Source: JACVRW01 sp038323835
GTDB lineage: Bacteria; Actinomycetota; Thermoleophilia; Solirubrobacterales; Thermoleophilaceae
Reading direction: 5' to 3'
DNA: 64,000 nt
Assembly (NCBI GenBank): GCA_038323835.1
Contig: JBBQHI010000011.1
Span: 25,138 to 89,137 of the forward strand
Shown here piece by piece: positions 1 through 7,683 of this stretch (positions are counted from its first letter, which is position 1; every line of letters starts with the position of its first letter). A program made the translations under genes and the position numbers. Under the pieces are notes generated by a model. It was not told the origin of the DNA. It ran no database searches and was given only the letters and a program-made list of their open reading frames with translations.

Positions 1-1168
1 CGGATCTGTGGCTCCCGGCTTCGAGGCCGTGCGCAGTGAGTTCGAGCGCAATTTCGCCGAGCGGCGCGAGCTGGGCGCCGCCTGTGCCGCCTACGTCCGG
101 GGCGAGAAGGTCGTGGACCTCTGGGGCGGGGTGCGCGACGCGCGCGACGGCTCTCCCTGGGAGGAGGACACGCTCGTGCTCGTCTACTCCACCTCCAAGG
201 GGCTGTCGGCCATGACGCTCGCGCTCGCCCACTCGCGCGGGTGGCTCGACTACGACGAGCGCGTCACCACCTACTGGCCGGAGTTCGGCCAGGCGGGGAA
301 AGGGGACGTGACGATCCGCCAGCTGCTCGCCCATCAGGCGGGCCTGCCGGTGATCGACGAGCCGCTCGACCCGGTCGTGCTCGCGGACTTCGACCGCCTG
401 GCGGCGATCATCGCGCGCCAGCGTCCGCTGTGGCCGCCGGGCACGCGCCACGGCTACCACGGCATCAGCCTCGGCTGGTACGAGGGCGAGCTGATCCGCC
501 GCCTCGATCCCGAGGGCCGCACGCTGGGGCGCTTCTTCGCCGAGGAGATCGCGGCGCCGCTGGGGCTCGACGTGCACTTCGGCCTGCCGGAGGTGGTGGG
601 TGCCGAGCGCCTCGCCGCCATCGAGCGCGTGCCGCCGCTGAAGATGCTCCCCCAGCTCCGCCACCTGCCGCGGGGCATGGCCGTGGCGATGCTCAACCCG
701 CGCTCGCTCAGCTTCCGGACCTTCGCCAACCCGCGCCTGCGCACGCCGGCGGACCTCGACGTGAGCGAGTACCGGCGGCTCGAGTTCCCGGCGGGCGGAG
801 CCGTGGGCGGCGCGCGGCACCTCGCGCGCGCCTACGCCGCCTTCGCGGGACCCCGGAACGAGCTGGGGCTGGCGCCCGCAACCCTCGAGGAGCTCGTGCG
901 CTTCCCCTCGCCTCCGTCGGGGGGCCGGCGCGACGCCGTGCTGAAGGTGGACACCGCCTTCTCGCTCGGATTCGTGCGGCCGCTCCTTCCCTTCCGCTTC
1001 GGCTCGAGCCAGCGCGCGTTCGGTCATCCGGGCGCCGGGGGCTCGTTCGCATTCGCCGACCGCGACCGCGACGTGTCCTTCGCGTACGTGATGAACCGGC
1101 TCGGCCTCCACCTCAACGACGACCCGCGCGAGAAAGCGCTCCGGCATGCGCTCTATCGCTGCCTCTGA
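1..1168 (+). CDS. Beta-lactamase-family serine hydrolase (EstB-like), 5' end cut by window
   Basis: Class C beta-lactamase/esterase-fold serine hydrolase, probably cytoplasmic since no signal peptide is visible. Counting from the GTG at position 8, the S-x-x-K nucleophile motif is STSK (S61, K64), and a late HPGAGG motif matches the H-x-G element of esterase-type members. The frame stays open to the window edge and reads G-S-V-A-P-G-F-E, the usual N-terminal stretch of this family, so the GTG is probably internal and the true start lies outside. Substrate cannot be told from sequence. The stop is followed after 16 nt by the TAGGTT box of the next gene. Confidence 0.85.
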   Translation, partial: GSVAPGFEAVRSEFERNFAERRELGAACAAYVRGEKVVDLWGGVRDARDGSPWEEDTLVLVYSTSKGLSAMTLALAHSRGWLDYDERVTTYWPEFGQAGKGDVTIRQLLAHQAGLPVIDEPLDPVVLADFDRLAAIIARQRPLWPPGTRHGYHGISLGWYEGELIRRLDPEGRTLGRFFAEEIAAPLGLDVHFGLPEVVGAERLAAIERVPPLKMLPQLRHLPRGMAVAMLNPRSLSFRTFANPRLRTPADLDVSEYRRLEFPAGGAVGGARHLARAYAAFAGPRNELGLAPATLEELVRFPSPPSGGRRDAVLKVDTAFSLGFVRPLLPFRFGSSQRAFGHPGAGGSFAFADRDRDVSFAYVMNRLGLHLNDDPREKALRHALYRCL

Positions 1169-1184
1169 TCCCCGGGCCGACGGG

Positions 1185-1190
1185 TAGGTT
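1185..1190 (+). promoter_or_regulatory. -10 box of a probable leaderless promoter
   Basis: TAGGTT lies 6 nt before the GTG start at 1197 and no Shine-Dalgarno is visible, so the transcript probably begins at or next to the start codon. It belongs to a pattern repeated across the window. Confidence 0.45.
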
Positions 1191-1196
1191 GCCTGC

Positions 1197-2276
1197 GTGC
1201 AGCCCGGACGACTGATCGGCGGAGCGCTCCTGGCCCTGTCCCTCGTGCTCGCCTCCGGAGCGGATGCAGGCGCGAAGAGCGTGCACATTTGCGGCACGGC
1301 CTACGAGTTCAACAACACGGACCTCCTGCTCGCCGGAGCCACGATCCGGGTCGCGGAGCTACCGCGCCTCCACGCGAAGGTCGGGCGCGACGGCACCTAC
1401 GACCTCGCCGTTCCCGACCACGCGACCGTGACGCCCTACATCGTCGCGCCGGGCCACCACACGATCTACCTCCAGACGTTTCGGACCGATGGCGAGGACC
1501 TCGGGCGGGTGAACTTCCAGACCCCGACGGATTCGATCTACCGCGCGCTCGCGGCGCTGCTCAGCGTGCCGCTCGAGCCGAACGGCGAGCTTCGCGACTG
1601 CGCGATCGTCTCGACGTTCAGCACGAGGAACGTCCGCGACCTGAGCTACCGGAGGTTCACCGCGTACGGGGCGCACGGAATCGGCGGCGCCACGGCGTTC
1701 GGCAAGCCCGCGCTCCCGAAGGCGATCTACTTCAACGAGGACGTGATCCCCGATCCGGCGCAGCCGCTGTCCTCGATCGACGGCGGCGTGGTGTGGACGC
1801 GCGTGCCGGCGGGCGTCTACCGGATCCGGGCGCGCCATCCCTCCACGCGCTTCGCGAGCTTCGTGGCCACCTGCCGTCCGGGACGGGTGGTGAACGCCAA
1901 CCCGCCCTGGGGCCTTCACGAGCTCGGCCGGCCGATGCCCGCCGCGGTGTCCGCGCATTGGTCCGGTGTGCGGCTCCTCGCGCTTCGTGCGAAGAAGCTC
2001 CCGGCGGGCGCGATCGTCCGCATCCGCTGCGCCGGCCCGCGGTGTCCGTTCCGTCTCCGGACCGTGAGAAAGCCGGGACGCGGCAACCGTGACCTTCTCC
2101 CGGCGCTCGGCGGCGCCGCGGAGCGCCTGCGCACCGGGCAGACGCTCGAGGTTCTGGTGACCGCGCATGCGCACGACGGCAAGCTCGTCCGCTGGCGGCT
2201 GCGCGCGGCGAGCCCGCCGAGGCGCGCGACCCTGTGCGTGCCGCTGGGGAACACCCGGCCGCGGCCCCGTTGCTGA
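1197..2276 (+). CDS. Secreted protein of unknown function, carboxypeptidase-regulatory-like N-terminal part
   Basis: A 359-residue exported protein. Residues 1-26 form a signal peptide (basic start, LIGGALLALSLVLA core, A-x-A-type cleavage around ADAGA). The next 80 or so residues (CGTAYEFNN, LLLAGATIRVAE, GRDGTYDLAVPD) look like a carboxypeptidase-regulatory or CNA-B-like beta sandwich. The rest is not recognised; it has scattered Cys residues, including a C-terminal pair, that could form disulfides. A GTG start with a -10 box 6 nt upstream suggests leaderless expression. No function can be assigned. Confidence 0.7.
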   Translation: MQPGRLIGGALLALSLVLASGADAGAKSVHICGTAYEFNNTDLLLAGATIRVAELPRLHAKVGRDGTYDLAVPDHATVTPYIVAPGHHTIYLQTFRTDGEDLGRVNFQTPTDSIYRALAALLSVPLEPNGELRDCAIVSTFSTRNVRDLSYRRFTAYGAHGIGGATAFGKPALPKAIYFNEDVIPDPAQPLSSIDGGVVWTRVPAGVYRIRARHPSTRFASFVATCRPGRVVNANPPWGLHELGRPMPAAVSAHWSGVRLLALRAKKLPAGAIVRIRCAGPRCPFRLRTVRKPGRGNRDLLPALGGAAERLRTGQTLEVLVTAHAHDGKLVRWRLRAASPPRRATLCVPLGNTRPRPRC

Positions 2277-2291
2277 GCGCGGCCCGGCCGC

Positions 2292-2297
2292 TAGCCT
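2292..2297 (+). promoter_or_regulatory. -10 box of a probable leaderless promoter
   Basis: TAGCCT sits 8 nt ahead of the GTG start at 2306, with no Shine-Dalgarno between. Confidence 0.4.
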
Positions 2298-2305
2298 GAC
2301 CCGGC

Positions 2306-2863
2306 GTGCCGGCGAACGCGAGAGCCGTGAGGTGTGCGGCCGTACTGGCGCTGCTCGTGGCCGTTTCGGCGAGCGTCGGGTGTGGGGGAGGGGACTCTCC
2401 CAGGCCGGTGAGCATCTCGCTGGTCGCTCCGATCGACCTGGCTGTGGTGCACGACGATGCGGTGGACGTCCGGGGTCGTGTCGAGCCCGCCGGCGCCCGG
2501 GTCCTCGTCGGCGGTCGCCCGGCTACGGTCGACGGTGGCGTGTTCCGGGCGCGCGTGCCCCTCCGCGAGGGTGCCAATGTGATCGACGTGGGAGCATCCG
2601 CGGGAGACGCCCGCACCGCCTGGACGGCCCTGCGCGTGGCGCGCGAGCCCCTGGTGCGGGTGCCTGACCTGGCCGGCGCCTCAGGGAGCGACGCGGCGGA
2701 CCGGCTCGAGGCCCTCGGTCTTCGAGCGGATGTGAAGGAGGGGGGCGGCCTGCTGGACAGGCTGCTGCCCGGCGACTCGGCGGTCTGCGAGACGCGGCCG
2801 CCGCCCGGCTCGGGTCTGCCCCGGGGCACGACCGTCCAGGTCGTCGTCTCCAAGACCTGCTGA
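2306..2863 (+). CDS. Lipoprotein with a single C-terminal PASTA domain
   Basis: 185 residues. The signal peptide ends in a lipobox-like SVGC (lipidated Cys about residue 26), so the protein should be membrane-anchored on the outside. Residues 35-115 look like a bacterial Ig-like/Big-type domain (SLVAPIDLAVVHDDAVDVRG, EGANVIDV). Residues 120-185 match a PASTA domain: VRVPDLAGASGSDAADRLE, then PPPGSGLPRGTTVQVVVS. PASTA domains bind muropeptides, usually on penicillin-binding proteins or PknB kinases. It ends 13 bp from the stop of a convergent kinase gene that itself lacks PASTA, so a separated sensor is conceivable (inference). Confidence 0.75.
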   Translation: MPANARAVRCAAVLALLVAVSASVGCGGGDSPRPVSISLVAPIDLAVVHDDAVDVRGRVEPAGARVLVGGRPATVDGGVFRARVPLREGANVIDVGASAGDARTAWTALRVAREPLVRVPDLAGASGSDAADRLEALGLRADVKEGGGLLDRLLPGDSAVCETRPPPGSGLPRGTTVQVVVSKTC

Positions 2864-2876
2864 GCGCGGTCCCCGC

Positions 2877-4364
2877 TCAGCGGTCCGGCGTGACCGCGAT
2901 CAGGGCGACCCTCGGCCGCCCGTTCTCGCGCCGCACCCCTAGGACTATTCGCCCGGTGATCGGCTCCGCACCCGAGCGTGAGGCGACGTAACGGCCGCTC
3001 GCCCGGCCCGCCGCGCCCGCACGCACCTCGAGTGCGGTGAGCCGGTAGCCCTCCGTCGCGTTCGCGGCGAACTGGCTCCGGTACTCGCGTCGCACCGCCG
3101 CGCGCCCGCGCTCCCGGTCCGCGGGCGTCACCCGCGCCACGTCGCGGGTGAGGGCGTCTGCCATCGCGGCGTCGTCCTCGTGTGCGTACGCGGCGGCGAA
3201 AGAGTTCGCCGCGACCCGCACCTCACCCGTGGTGAGCGGACCGGAGTCCTCGTCGCCGCCGAAGAGACCCGCCGCCAGGAGCACGGCCAGGGCGATGGCG
3301 AGCACCGCGGCCGCCCCCGCGGCCATCACGGCCCTCGGCGTGCGACGTCCGCGTGCCTGGCTGATCCGGGCCGTGGGCGACTCGGGCGCGGTCACGTGAT
3401 GGGGCTCGCGGCCGCGCTCCGGCAGCGGCACCGTCGTGGCCGGCAGAACCGCGGTGCCGGCGCCCCCGGCCCCGTTCTCGGCCTCCGGGGGGCGCGCCCG
3501 CGGGTGCGTCCGGGCGCGCGGCGGTGTGCCGGCGGCCGCGAGCGCCGCCTCCACCAGCTCGCCCGCCGACGAGTAGCGGTCGGCGGGTCGTTTGGCCAGG
3601 GCGCGGGCCACCACGCCGTCAAAGGCCGCCGGCACGCCCGGCGTGGCGGAGGCCGCCGGCGGGGGGTCGCCCAGGTGGGCGAGGATCGTCGCGGCGAAGG
3701 CGCCACGACGGAACGGCGGATCGCCCGTGAGCGCCGTGTGCAGGACGCAGCCGAGCGCGTACACATCCGTGCGGGCGCTCACCGGACCGCCCTCGAGCTG
3801 CTCGGGGGCCATGAAGTCCACCGTCCCGAGCATGTCGCCGGTCTGCGTCAGCCGGGACCCCGACGACACGTCGAGCGTGAGCCCGAAGTCGCTCAGGTAG
3901 ACGTGCCCCGACCCCTCCTCGCCGGCGATGAGGACGTTCGCGGGCTTCACGTCGCGGTGCACCAGCCCGGCGGCGTGCGCCGCGTCGAGCGCGGACCCGA
4001 TCTGAGCGACTATGTCGGCCGCGCGGCCGGGATCGAGCGGGCCGGACTCGTTGATCAGCTGCTGGAGGTCGCCCCCCTGCACCCAGCGCATCACGAGGTA
4101 GAGCCGCCCATCCTGCTCGCCGGCCTCGTACATCGGGATCACGTTCGGGTGGTCCATCGCGGCAGCCAGGCGAGTCTCGCGCTCGAAGCGCGCATGAAAG
4201 ATCGCGTCGGCGGCACGCTCGGGGGCCACGACCTTGAGCGCGACGGTCCTTCCCAGGGGAAGCTGCGTCGCTCTGTATACGACGCCCATGCCGCCGCGCC
4301 CGGCCAGGCCTTCGATGCGGCAGCCGGCGAAGGTCGAGTCCACGGCCAGCTCGGACACCGGCAT
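2877..4364 (-). CDS. Membrane Ser/Thr protein kinase (PknB-like, no PASTA)
   Basis: 495 residues. The N-terminal Hanks kinase domain (about 10-275) has a glycine loop (GLAGRGGMGVVY), VALKVV lysine, catalytic LVHRDVKPANVL, DFG and an APE-type MAPEQLEGG. A Pro/Arg-rich linker follows, then one transmembrane helix (about 345-368, rich in Ala/Val/Leu). An external domain of about 120 residues (SFAAAYAHEDDAAMADALTR onward) resembles an NTF2/SnoaL-like fold rather than PASTA repeats. It is transcribed away from the c-di-AMP riboswitch and cell-wall hydrolase gene. Role as an envelope signalling kinase is inferred from family and context. Confidence 0.9.
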   Translation of the reverse strand: MPVSELAVDSTFAGCRIEGLAGRGGMGVVYRATQLPLGRTVALKVVAPERAADAIFHARFERETRLAAAMDHPNVIPMYEAGEQDGRLYLVMRWVQGGDLQQLINESGPLDPGRAADIVAQIGSALDAAHAAGLVHRDVKPANVLIAGEEGSGHVYLSDFGLTLDVSSGSRLTQTGDMLGTVDFMAPEQLEGGPVSARTDVYALGCVLHTALTGDPPFRRGAFAATILAHLGDPPPAASATPGVPAAFDGVVARALAKRPADRYSSAGELVEAALAAAGTPPRARTHPRARPPEAENGAGGAGTAVLPATTVPLPERGREPHHVTAPESPTARISQARGRRTPRAVMAAGAAAVLAIALAVLLAAGLFGGDEDSGPLTTGEVRVAANSFAAAYAHEDDAAMADALTRDVARVTPADRERGRAAVRREYRSQFAANATEGYRLTALEVRAGAAGRASGRYVASRSGAEPITGRIVLGVRRENGRPRVALIAVTPDR

Positions 4365-4504
4365 CAGTGTGACACCCGGCGCGATCGGCCTGCCCGCCGT
4401 CTACTGCGGCGTTTTTCAGGGGCGGAGAGCGGGGAGCATCCGCTTCGGAACGGGCGCTCGATGTCCTTCCGAAGGGTCCATTTACGGACCATCTGCAACG
4501 AATA

Positions 4505-4536
4505 TTGCAACTAGCAGGGAAAAAGCCTGGTAGAAC
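4505..4536 (+). promoter_or_regulatory. Candidate promoter for the riboswitch transcript
   Basis: TTGCAA (4505-4510) and an extended -10 TGG-TAGAAC (hexamer 4531-4536) are separated by 20 bp, longer than optimal. The box lies about 12 nt before the riboswitch. TGCAAC is directly repeated at 4494 and 4506, which may be an operator. Weak evidence on its own. Confidence 0.3.
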
Positions 4537-4548
4537 GACGCCCTTCAT

Positions 4549-4682
4549 CGCCGAATTCGCGGGCCCCAGGGTCCGGGGACCGGGGGAACCAAGGCGGCCG
4601 AGTGGCCGCGGGGGCGAATCTCGTTGGCCCAGAGGCCAGTGGGTAGCGCATTGCGCGAGCCCGTCAGCTCACCTCGTAGGCG
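4549..4682 (+). promoter_or_regulatory. ydaO/yuaA-type cyclic di-AMP riboswitch
   Basis: The RNA contains the conserved blocks of the c-di-AMP riboswitch in order: a CGCCGAATTCGCGGG-like 5' part, GGGGGAACC, GGGGCGAATC, a GGGTAGCGC segment, then CCCGTCAGCT-ACCT-CGTAGGCG at the 3' end. The outer P1 helix can form between CGCC (4549-4552) and GGCG (4679-4682). In Actinobacteria this class typically sits before resuscitation factors and NlpC/P60 hydrolases and shuts expression off when c-di-AMP is high; here it precedes exactly such a hydrolase. No clear intrinsic terminator follows, so the output mechanism is uncertain. Confidence 0.9.
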
Positions 4683-4710
4683 CGGAGAAACAGACCGAGA
4701 GGCACACGAC

Positions 4711-6039
4711 TTGCACAGGGATCTTTCACGCCCCGATGTATGGGAGCACTCGCTTGAGCGCTCCATGGCCCGCCGCGCCCAGAGCGGCAGGGTGGCCCCC
4801 GCCACGGCAAAGCGCTTCGCCCGGCCCGAGCGGGAACGGTCACGCGACATCTCCGACCCGGATTTGTGGGAGATCTCGAGGGCGCGCTCGATGCGCCGCC
4901 ACGAGGCCGAGGACCACACCTTCGAGACCCCCGCCCGCAGCGCGTCGATCGCCGCGCTGCTGCTGGTAACCGGCGGCTCGGCCACGGCCATCGCCTCCAC
5001 GCTCGGCGGCCACGGCAAGGCCCACGCCGCCGACAGCGGCGCACGCAAGGCGCAGGCGGTGGCGCGGGCGAAGGCCCCCACCGATGCCGCTCCTGCACGC
5101 CACGCCGCGACGCCGGCCAAGACCGCGTCCGGCGGCGCCGTGGTGCGCAACGCCGCGGCCGTCACCACCCCGCGCCCGCCCGGAGGGGTGCCCGAGCTCC
5201 AGCGCGCGCTGAAGGTCGGCGTGGACGGCGACTTCGGCCCCGGCACCAGGCGAGCACTCAAGCAATGGCAGCAGACCCACGGCCTGACCGCCGACGGCGT
5301 GGCCGGACCTCAGACGCGCGCGGCCCTCGACCTCGGCGCCGGTCCCGTTCTCAAGGCGCCGGTCGTGCACCGGGCCGCTCACGCGAAGGCGAAGGCAAGG
5401 ACCCACTCCGCCCCCGCCCCGAAGCTCACCGCGGCCCGGGCGGGCGGCGGCGTGCAGGCGCTGCAGCAGGCGCTCGGCGTACCCGTGGACGGCACCTTCG
5501 GCCCCGCGACCCAGCAGGCGCTCGAGCGCTGGCAGCGCAGCCACGGCCTCGCGACCGACGGCGTGGCCGGGCCGCAGACGCGCGCCAGGCTCGGCCTGGG
5601 AGGCGGGCCCGTGCTGAAGCGCAAGGCGTCGCCCCACCACGGCGGCGGCTCCTCAGGAGGACGCGGCGGCAGTACCGGCGGCTCCTCGGTCGTGGCCCGC
5701 GTGGTGGCCGCGGCCAACATGATCGCCGGCCGTCCCTACGTGTACGGCGGCGGCCACGGCTCGTTCGAGTCCGCCGGCTACGACTGCTCCGGCTCGGTGT
5801 CCTACGCGCTGCACGGCGGAGGGCTCCTCTCGTCGCCGCTCACCTCGGGCGCCTTCATGAGCTACGGCGTCCCCGGCCCCGGTCAGCACATCACGATCTA
5901 CGCGAACCCCGGCCACATGTACATGGTCATCGACGGTCGGCGCTACGACACCAGCGCCCGCTCCGAGACCGGATCGCGCTGGACGGGCACCAGCCGCTCG
6001 GGCAGCGGCTACGTGGTTCGCCACCCCCCGGGCCTCTAG
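4711..6039 (+). CDS. NlpC/P60 peptidoglycan endopeptidase with two peptidoglycan-binding domains
   Basis: Exported cell-wall hydrolase of 442 residues, counted from TTG 4711. Upstream in-frame TTG/GTG codons lie inside the riboswitch, so 4711 is the first plausible start, preceded by a GAGAGG sequence. Layout: residues 1-75 basic with two copies of a DPDxWExSxxRSMxRR-like motif (about 4-22 and 46-63); hydrophobic segment 77-98; Ala/Lys-rich linker; PG_binding_1 domains at about 159-209 and 247-298 (DGDFGPGTRRAL, DGTFGPATQQAL); Gly/Ser linker; NlpC/P60 at 328-442 with catalytic Cys359 (YDCSGS) and His402 (GHMYMVID). It should cleave stem peptides under c-di-AMP control. Confidence 0.88.
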   Translation: MHRDLSRPDVWEHSLERSMARRAQSGRVAPATAKRFARPERERSRDISDPDLWEISRARSMRRHEAEDHTFETPARSASIAALLLVTGGSATAIASTLGGHGKAHAADSGARKAQAVARAKAPTDAAPARHAATPAKTASGGAVVRNAAAVTTPRPPGGVPELQRALKVGVDGDFGPGTRRALKQWQQTHGLTADGVAGPQTRAALDLGAGPVLKAPVVHRAAHAKAKARTHSAPAPKLTAARAGGGVQALQQALGVPVDGTFGPATQQALERWQRSHGLATDGVAGPQTRARLGLGGGPVLKRKASPHHGGGSSGGRGGSTGGSSVVARVVAAANMIAGRPYVYGGGHGSFESAGYDCSGSVSYALHGGGLLSSPLTSGAFMSYGVPGPGQHITIYANPGHMYMVIDGRRYDTSARSETGSRWTGTSRSGSGYVVRHPPGL

Positions 6040-6401
6040 GCCCCGGGAGCCCACCCCAGCGCCTCGCGCACCCGCCGGGGGAGGCCTGCGACCACCAGGT
6101 CGTAGGAGTCCTCGATCATGTCGCGCACCATCCCGGCCGGGAGCGCCCCGTCCACGGCGACCGTGTTCCAGTGGCGCTTGTTGAGGTGGTACCCGGGCTG
6201 GACCTCGGCGTAGGTGCCACGTAGCTGCTCGGCTAGCGGAGGCTCGCACTTCAAGCTCACCGTCAGCGGCGTGCTCGTGAGGCGGGTGATGGCGAACACC
6301 TTCCCGCCCGCCTTGAACACGGACGTCTCCGGCCCGAACGGGAACTCCTCCACCGCCCCGGTCATGGCCAGGCAGTGACGCTTGAGCACGGCCGCGGTCA
6401 C
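6036..6401 (-). CDS. MmcQ/YjbR family protein
   Basis: 121 residues matching the MmcQ/YjbR (DUF419) fold: an early FPFGPETSVFKAGGKVFA segment, then VSLKCEPP, a PGYHLNKRHWNTV core and a C-terminal helix with DSYDLVVAGLP. The family has a CyaY-like fold and a presumed DNA- or nucleic-acid-binding role that is not firmly established. It converges on the NlpC/P60 gene and overlaps its stop by 4 bp. The GTG start has a TACCCT box 7 nt upstream and no Shine-Dalgarno, so it is probably leaderless. Confidence 0.88.
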   Translation of the reverse strand: MTAAVLKRHCLAMTGAVEEFPFGPETSVFKAGGKVFAITRLTSTPLTVSLKCEPPLAEQLRGTYAEVQPGYHLNKRHWNTVAVDGALPAGMVRDMIEDSYDLVVAGLPRRVREALGWAPGA

Positions 6402-6408
6402 GGGCGCG

Positions 6409-6414
6409 AGGGTA
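6409..6414 (-). promoter_or_regulatory. -10 box of a probable leaderless promoter
   Basis: Read on the minus strand, TACCCT ends 7 nt before the GTG start at 6401. Confidence 0.4.
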
Positions 6415-6460
6415 CTCCGGAAACCGCCGCCCGCGCCGGCGAGGGGCCCACCCCGGCCAC

Positions 6461-6466
6461 TACTCT
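6461..6466 (+). promoter_or_regulatory. -10 box of a probable leaderless promoter
   Basis: TACTCT lies 6 nt before the ATG at 6473. It is divergent from the MmcQ promoter about 50 bp away. Confidence 0.4.
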
Positions 6467-6472
6467 CCGCCC

Positions 6473-7147
6473 ATGGACCCGCCCGCGCCCGGACGGCGTA
6501 AGGCGCTGCTTCGCCTCGGCGCGTACCTGACCCTTCTGGCCGTCATCTTCGCGACGGTGGCGCTCACCGGCTCCCTGCCCTCCGCGGATGACGCCCGGAC
6601 CTTCGGCGACGACCTCGGGCCCTTCGCGGCCGTGGCCTACGTCCCGCTCTTCGTCCTCGCGAACTTCATCGTCACGTGGGCCATCCTCGCCGGGGCGGCA
6701 GGGCTGCTCTTCGGAACCGTGCTGGGGTGGCCCCTCGCCCTCGCCGGCGTCACCGCGGCCGCGCTGGTCCAGATGCTCCTCGCCCGCACGCTCGTGAAGG
6801 AGCATGCGGGCAGGCTGCTGCCAAAGCGCATCCAGAGCCTGGAGGGGTTCCTCCAGCACAACGGCGTGGTGGCCGTCATGGAATCGCGGATAGTGCCGTT
6901 CCTGCCCTACGGGGTGGTGAACCACGCCGCAGGTCTCACCGGGCTCGGCTTCCGCGACATGGCCGTGGGCACCGTGGTGGGCGCCGCGCCGAAGGTCTTC
7001 GCCTACGTGGCGCTCGGGGGCAGCCTGTCCAACCTCTCGGCCCCCGAGGTCAAGGTCGCGGTGGGGGTTCTCGTGGTCCTGGGCGTGGTCGGCCTGGTGG
7101 TGGCCCGGCGGCGCATGGCCGACGAGGCCGGCGCGGCGTCCGCCTGA
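6473..7147 (+). CDS. TVP38/TMEM64 family (VTT/DedA superfamily) membrane protein
   Basis: 224 residues with about five to six hydrophobic helices (LRLGAYLTLLAVIFATVAL, VAYVPLFVLANFIVTWAI, LFGTVLGWPLALAGVTAAAL and a C-terminal VLVVLGVVGLVVARRR). The central GLLFGTVLGWPLA and ESRIVPFLPYGVVNHAAGLT stretches match the conserved VTT/SNARE-assoc core, with the re-entrant FGTxxG and RxxPxxP-like elements. The superfamily is linked to lipid scrambling or transport. Its 3' end overlaps the convergent ferric-reductase-like gene by 145 bp. Confidence 0.85.
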   Translation: MDPPAPGRRKALLRLGAYLTLLAVIFATVALTGSLPSADDARTFGDDLGPFAAVAYVPLFVLANFIVTWAILAGAAGLLFGTVLGWPLALAGVTAAALVQMLLARTLVKEHAGRLLPKRIQSLEGFLQHNGVVAVMESRIVPFLPYGVVNHAAGLTGLGFRDMAVGTVVGAAPKVFAYVALGGSLSNLSAPEVKVAVGVLVVLGVVGLVVARRRMADEAGAASA

Positions 7148-7683
7148 GCGCCGCCGAGCCGCGTCACCACCCGGTCGCTCACCAACACCGCGGCAGCCAT
7201 CACCGGCGGCGCCAGCGCCGCCAGGAACCACACGGAGGTGGCATCGGTACCCACCGTCAGCCCGTGCACCACGGCCAGCGCCCAGAAGGCCGGGACCACG
7301 CGGTGGGCCTTTCGCCAGCGCGCGGGGCCGATCCGCCCGCGCACGTAGTAGGTGAGGCCGAGGGCGGCCAGCCCGAGGGCCGCCAGCTGTCCCGCCACAG
7401 TGGCCAGCGGCCGGTAGGGCCCGGCGAAGGGGATCACTACTCCGGCCACCCCCGCCTTCAGCACCGGGTCGAAGGCCAGGGCGATGCCGTGTACGGCCAC
7501 GAGGGCGAGCGTTCCCAGCGCCAGCGCCTCGTGCACCGCCCGCAGCTCGAGGCCGCCCAGGCGCGCGCGAACGGAACGGTTGGACATCAGCACGCCGAGG
7601 GCCACCGACAGGCTCGCGAACAGGAGCGCCGCGATCCCCGCGGCGCGGGCCGTGACCCAGATCGGCGCCACCGCGGCGATCAT
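7003..7683 (-). CDS. Ferric-reductase-like b-type cytochrome membrane protein
   Basis: 226 residues with about six transmembrane helices. Two pairs of histidines lie in helices with bis-heme spacing (H-x13-H in HEALALGTLALVAVH and H-x12-H in HRVVPAFWALAVVH), as in the ferric reductase transmembrane family. No NAD/FAD domain is attached. The ATG overlaps the stop of the apbE-like gene (ATGA at 7680-7683), so the two are translationally coupled. The last 48 codons run antisense through the neighbouring VTT gene and look like low-complexity readthrough (Arg/Thr/Pro-rich). Probably passes electrons across the membrane to a flavin protein matured by ApbE. Confidence 0.8.
   Translation of the reverse strand: MIAAVAPIWVTARAAGIAALLFASLSVALGVLMSNRSVRARLGGLELRAVHEALALGTLALVAVHGIALAFDPVLKAGVAGVVIPFAGPYRPLATVAGQLAALGLAALGLTYYVRGRIGPARWRKAHRVVPAFWALAVVHGLTVGTDATSVWFLAALAPPVMAAAVLVSDRVVTRLGGAQADAAPASSAMRRRATTRPTTPRTTRTPTATLTSGAERLDRLPPSAT

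Noticed and set aside
4621..4690. Possible tRNA because of arm-like GTGGGTAGCGC and CCCGTCAGCT
   Set aside because: No acceptor pairing or T-loop; the blocks match the c-di-AMP riboswitch instead.
4624..4710. Upstream TTG/GTG starts for the NlpC/P60 gene
   Set aside because: They fall within the riboswitch fold, including its conserved 3' blocks.
4505..4969. Plus-strand ORF across the riboswitch
   Set aside because: It overlaps the c-di-AMP riboswitch and is out of frame with the hydrolase; low-complexity.
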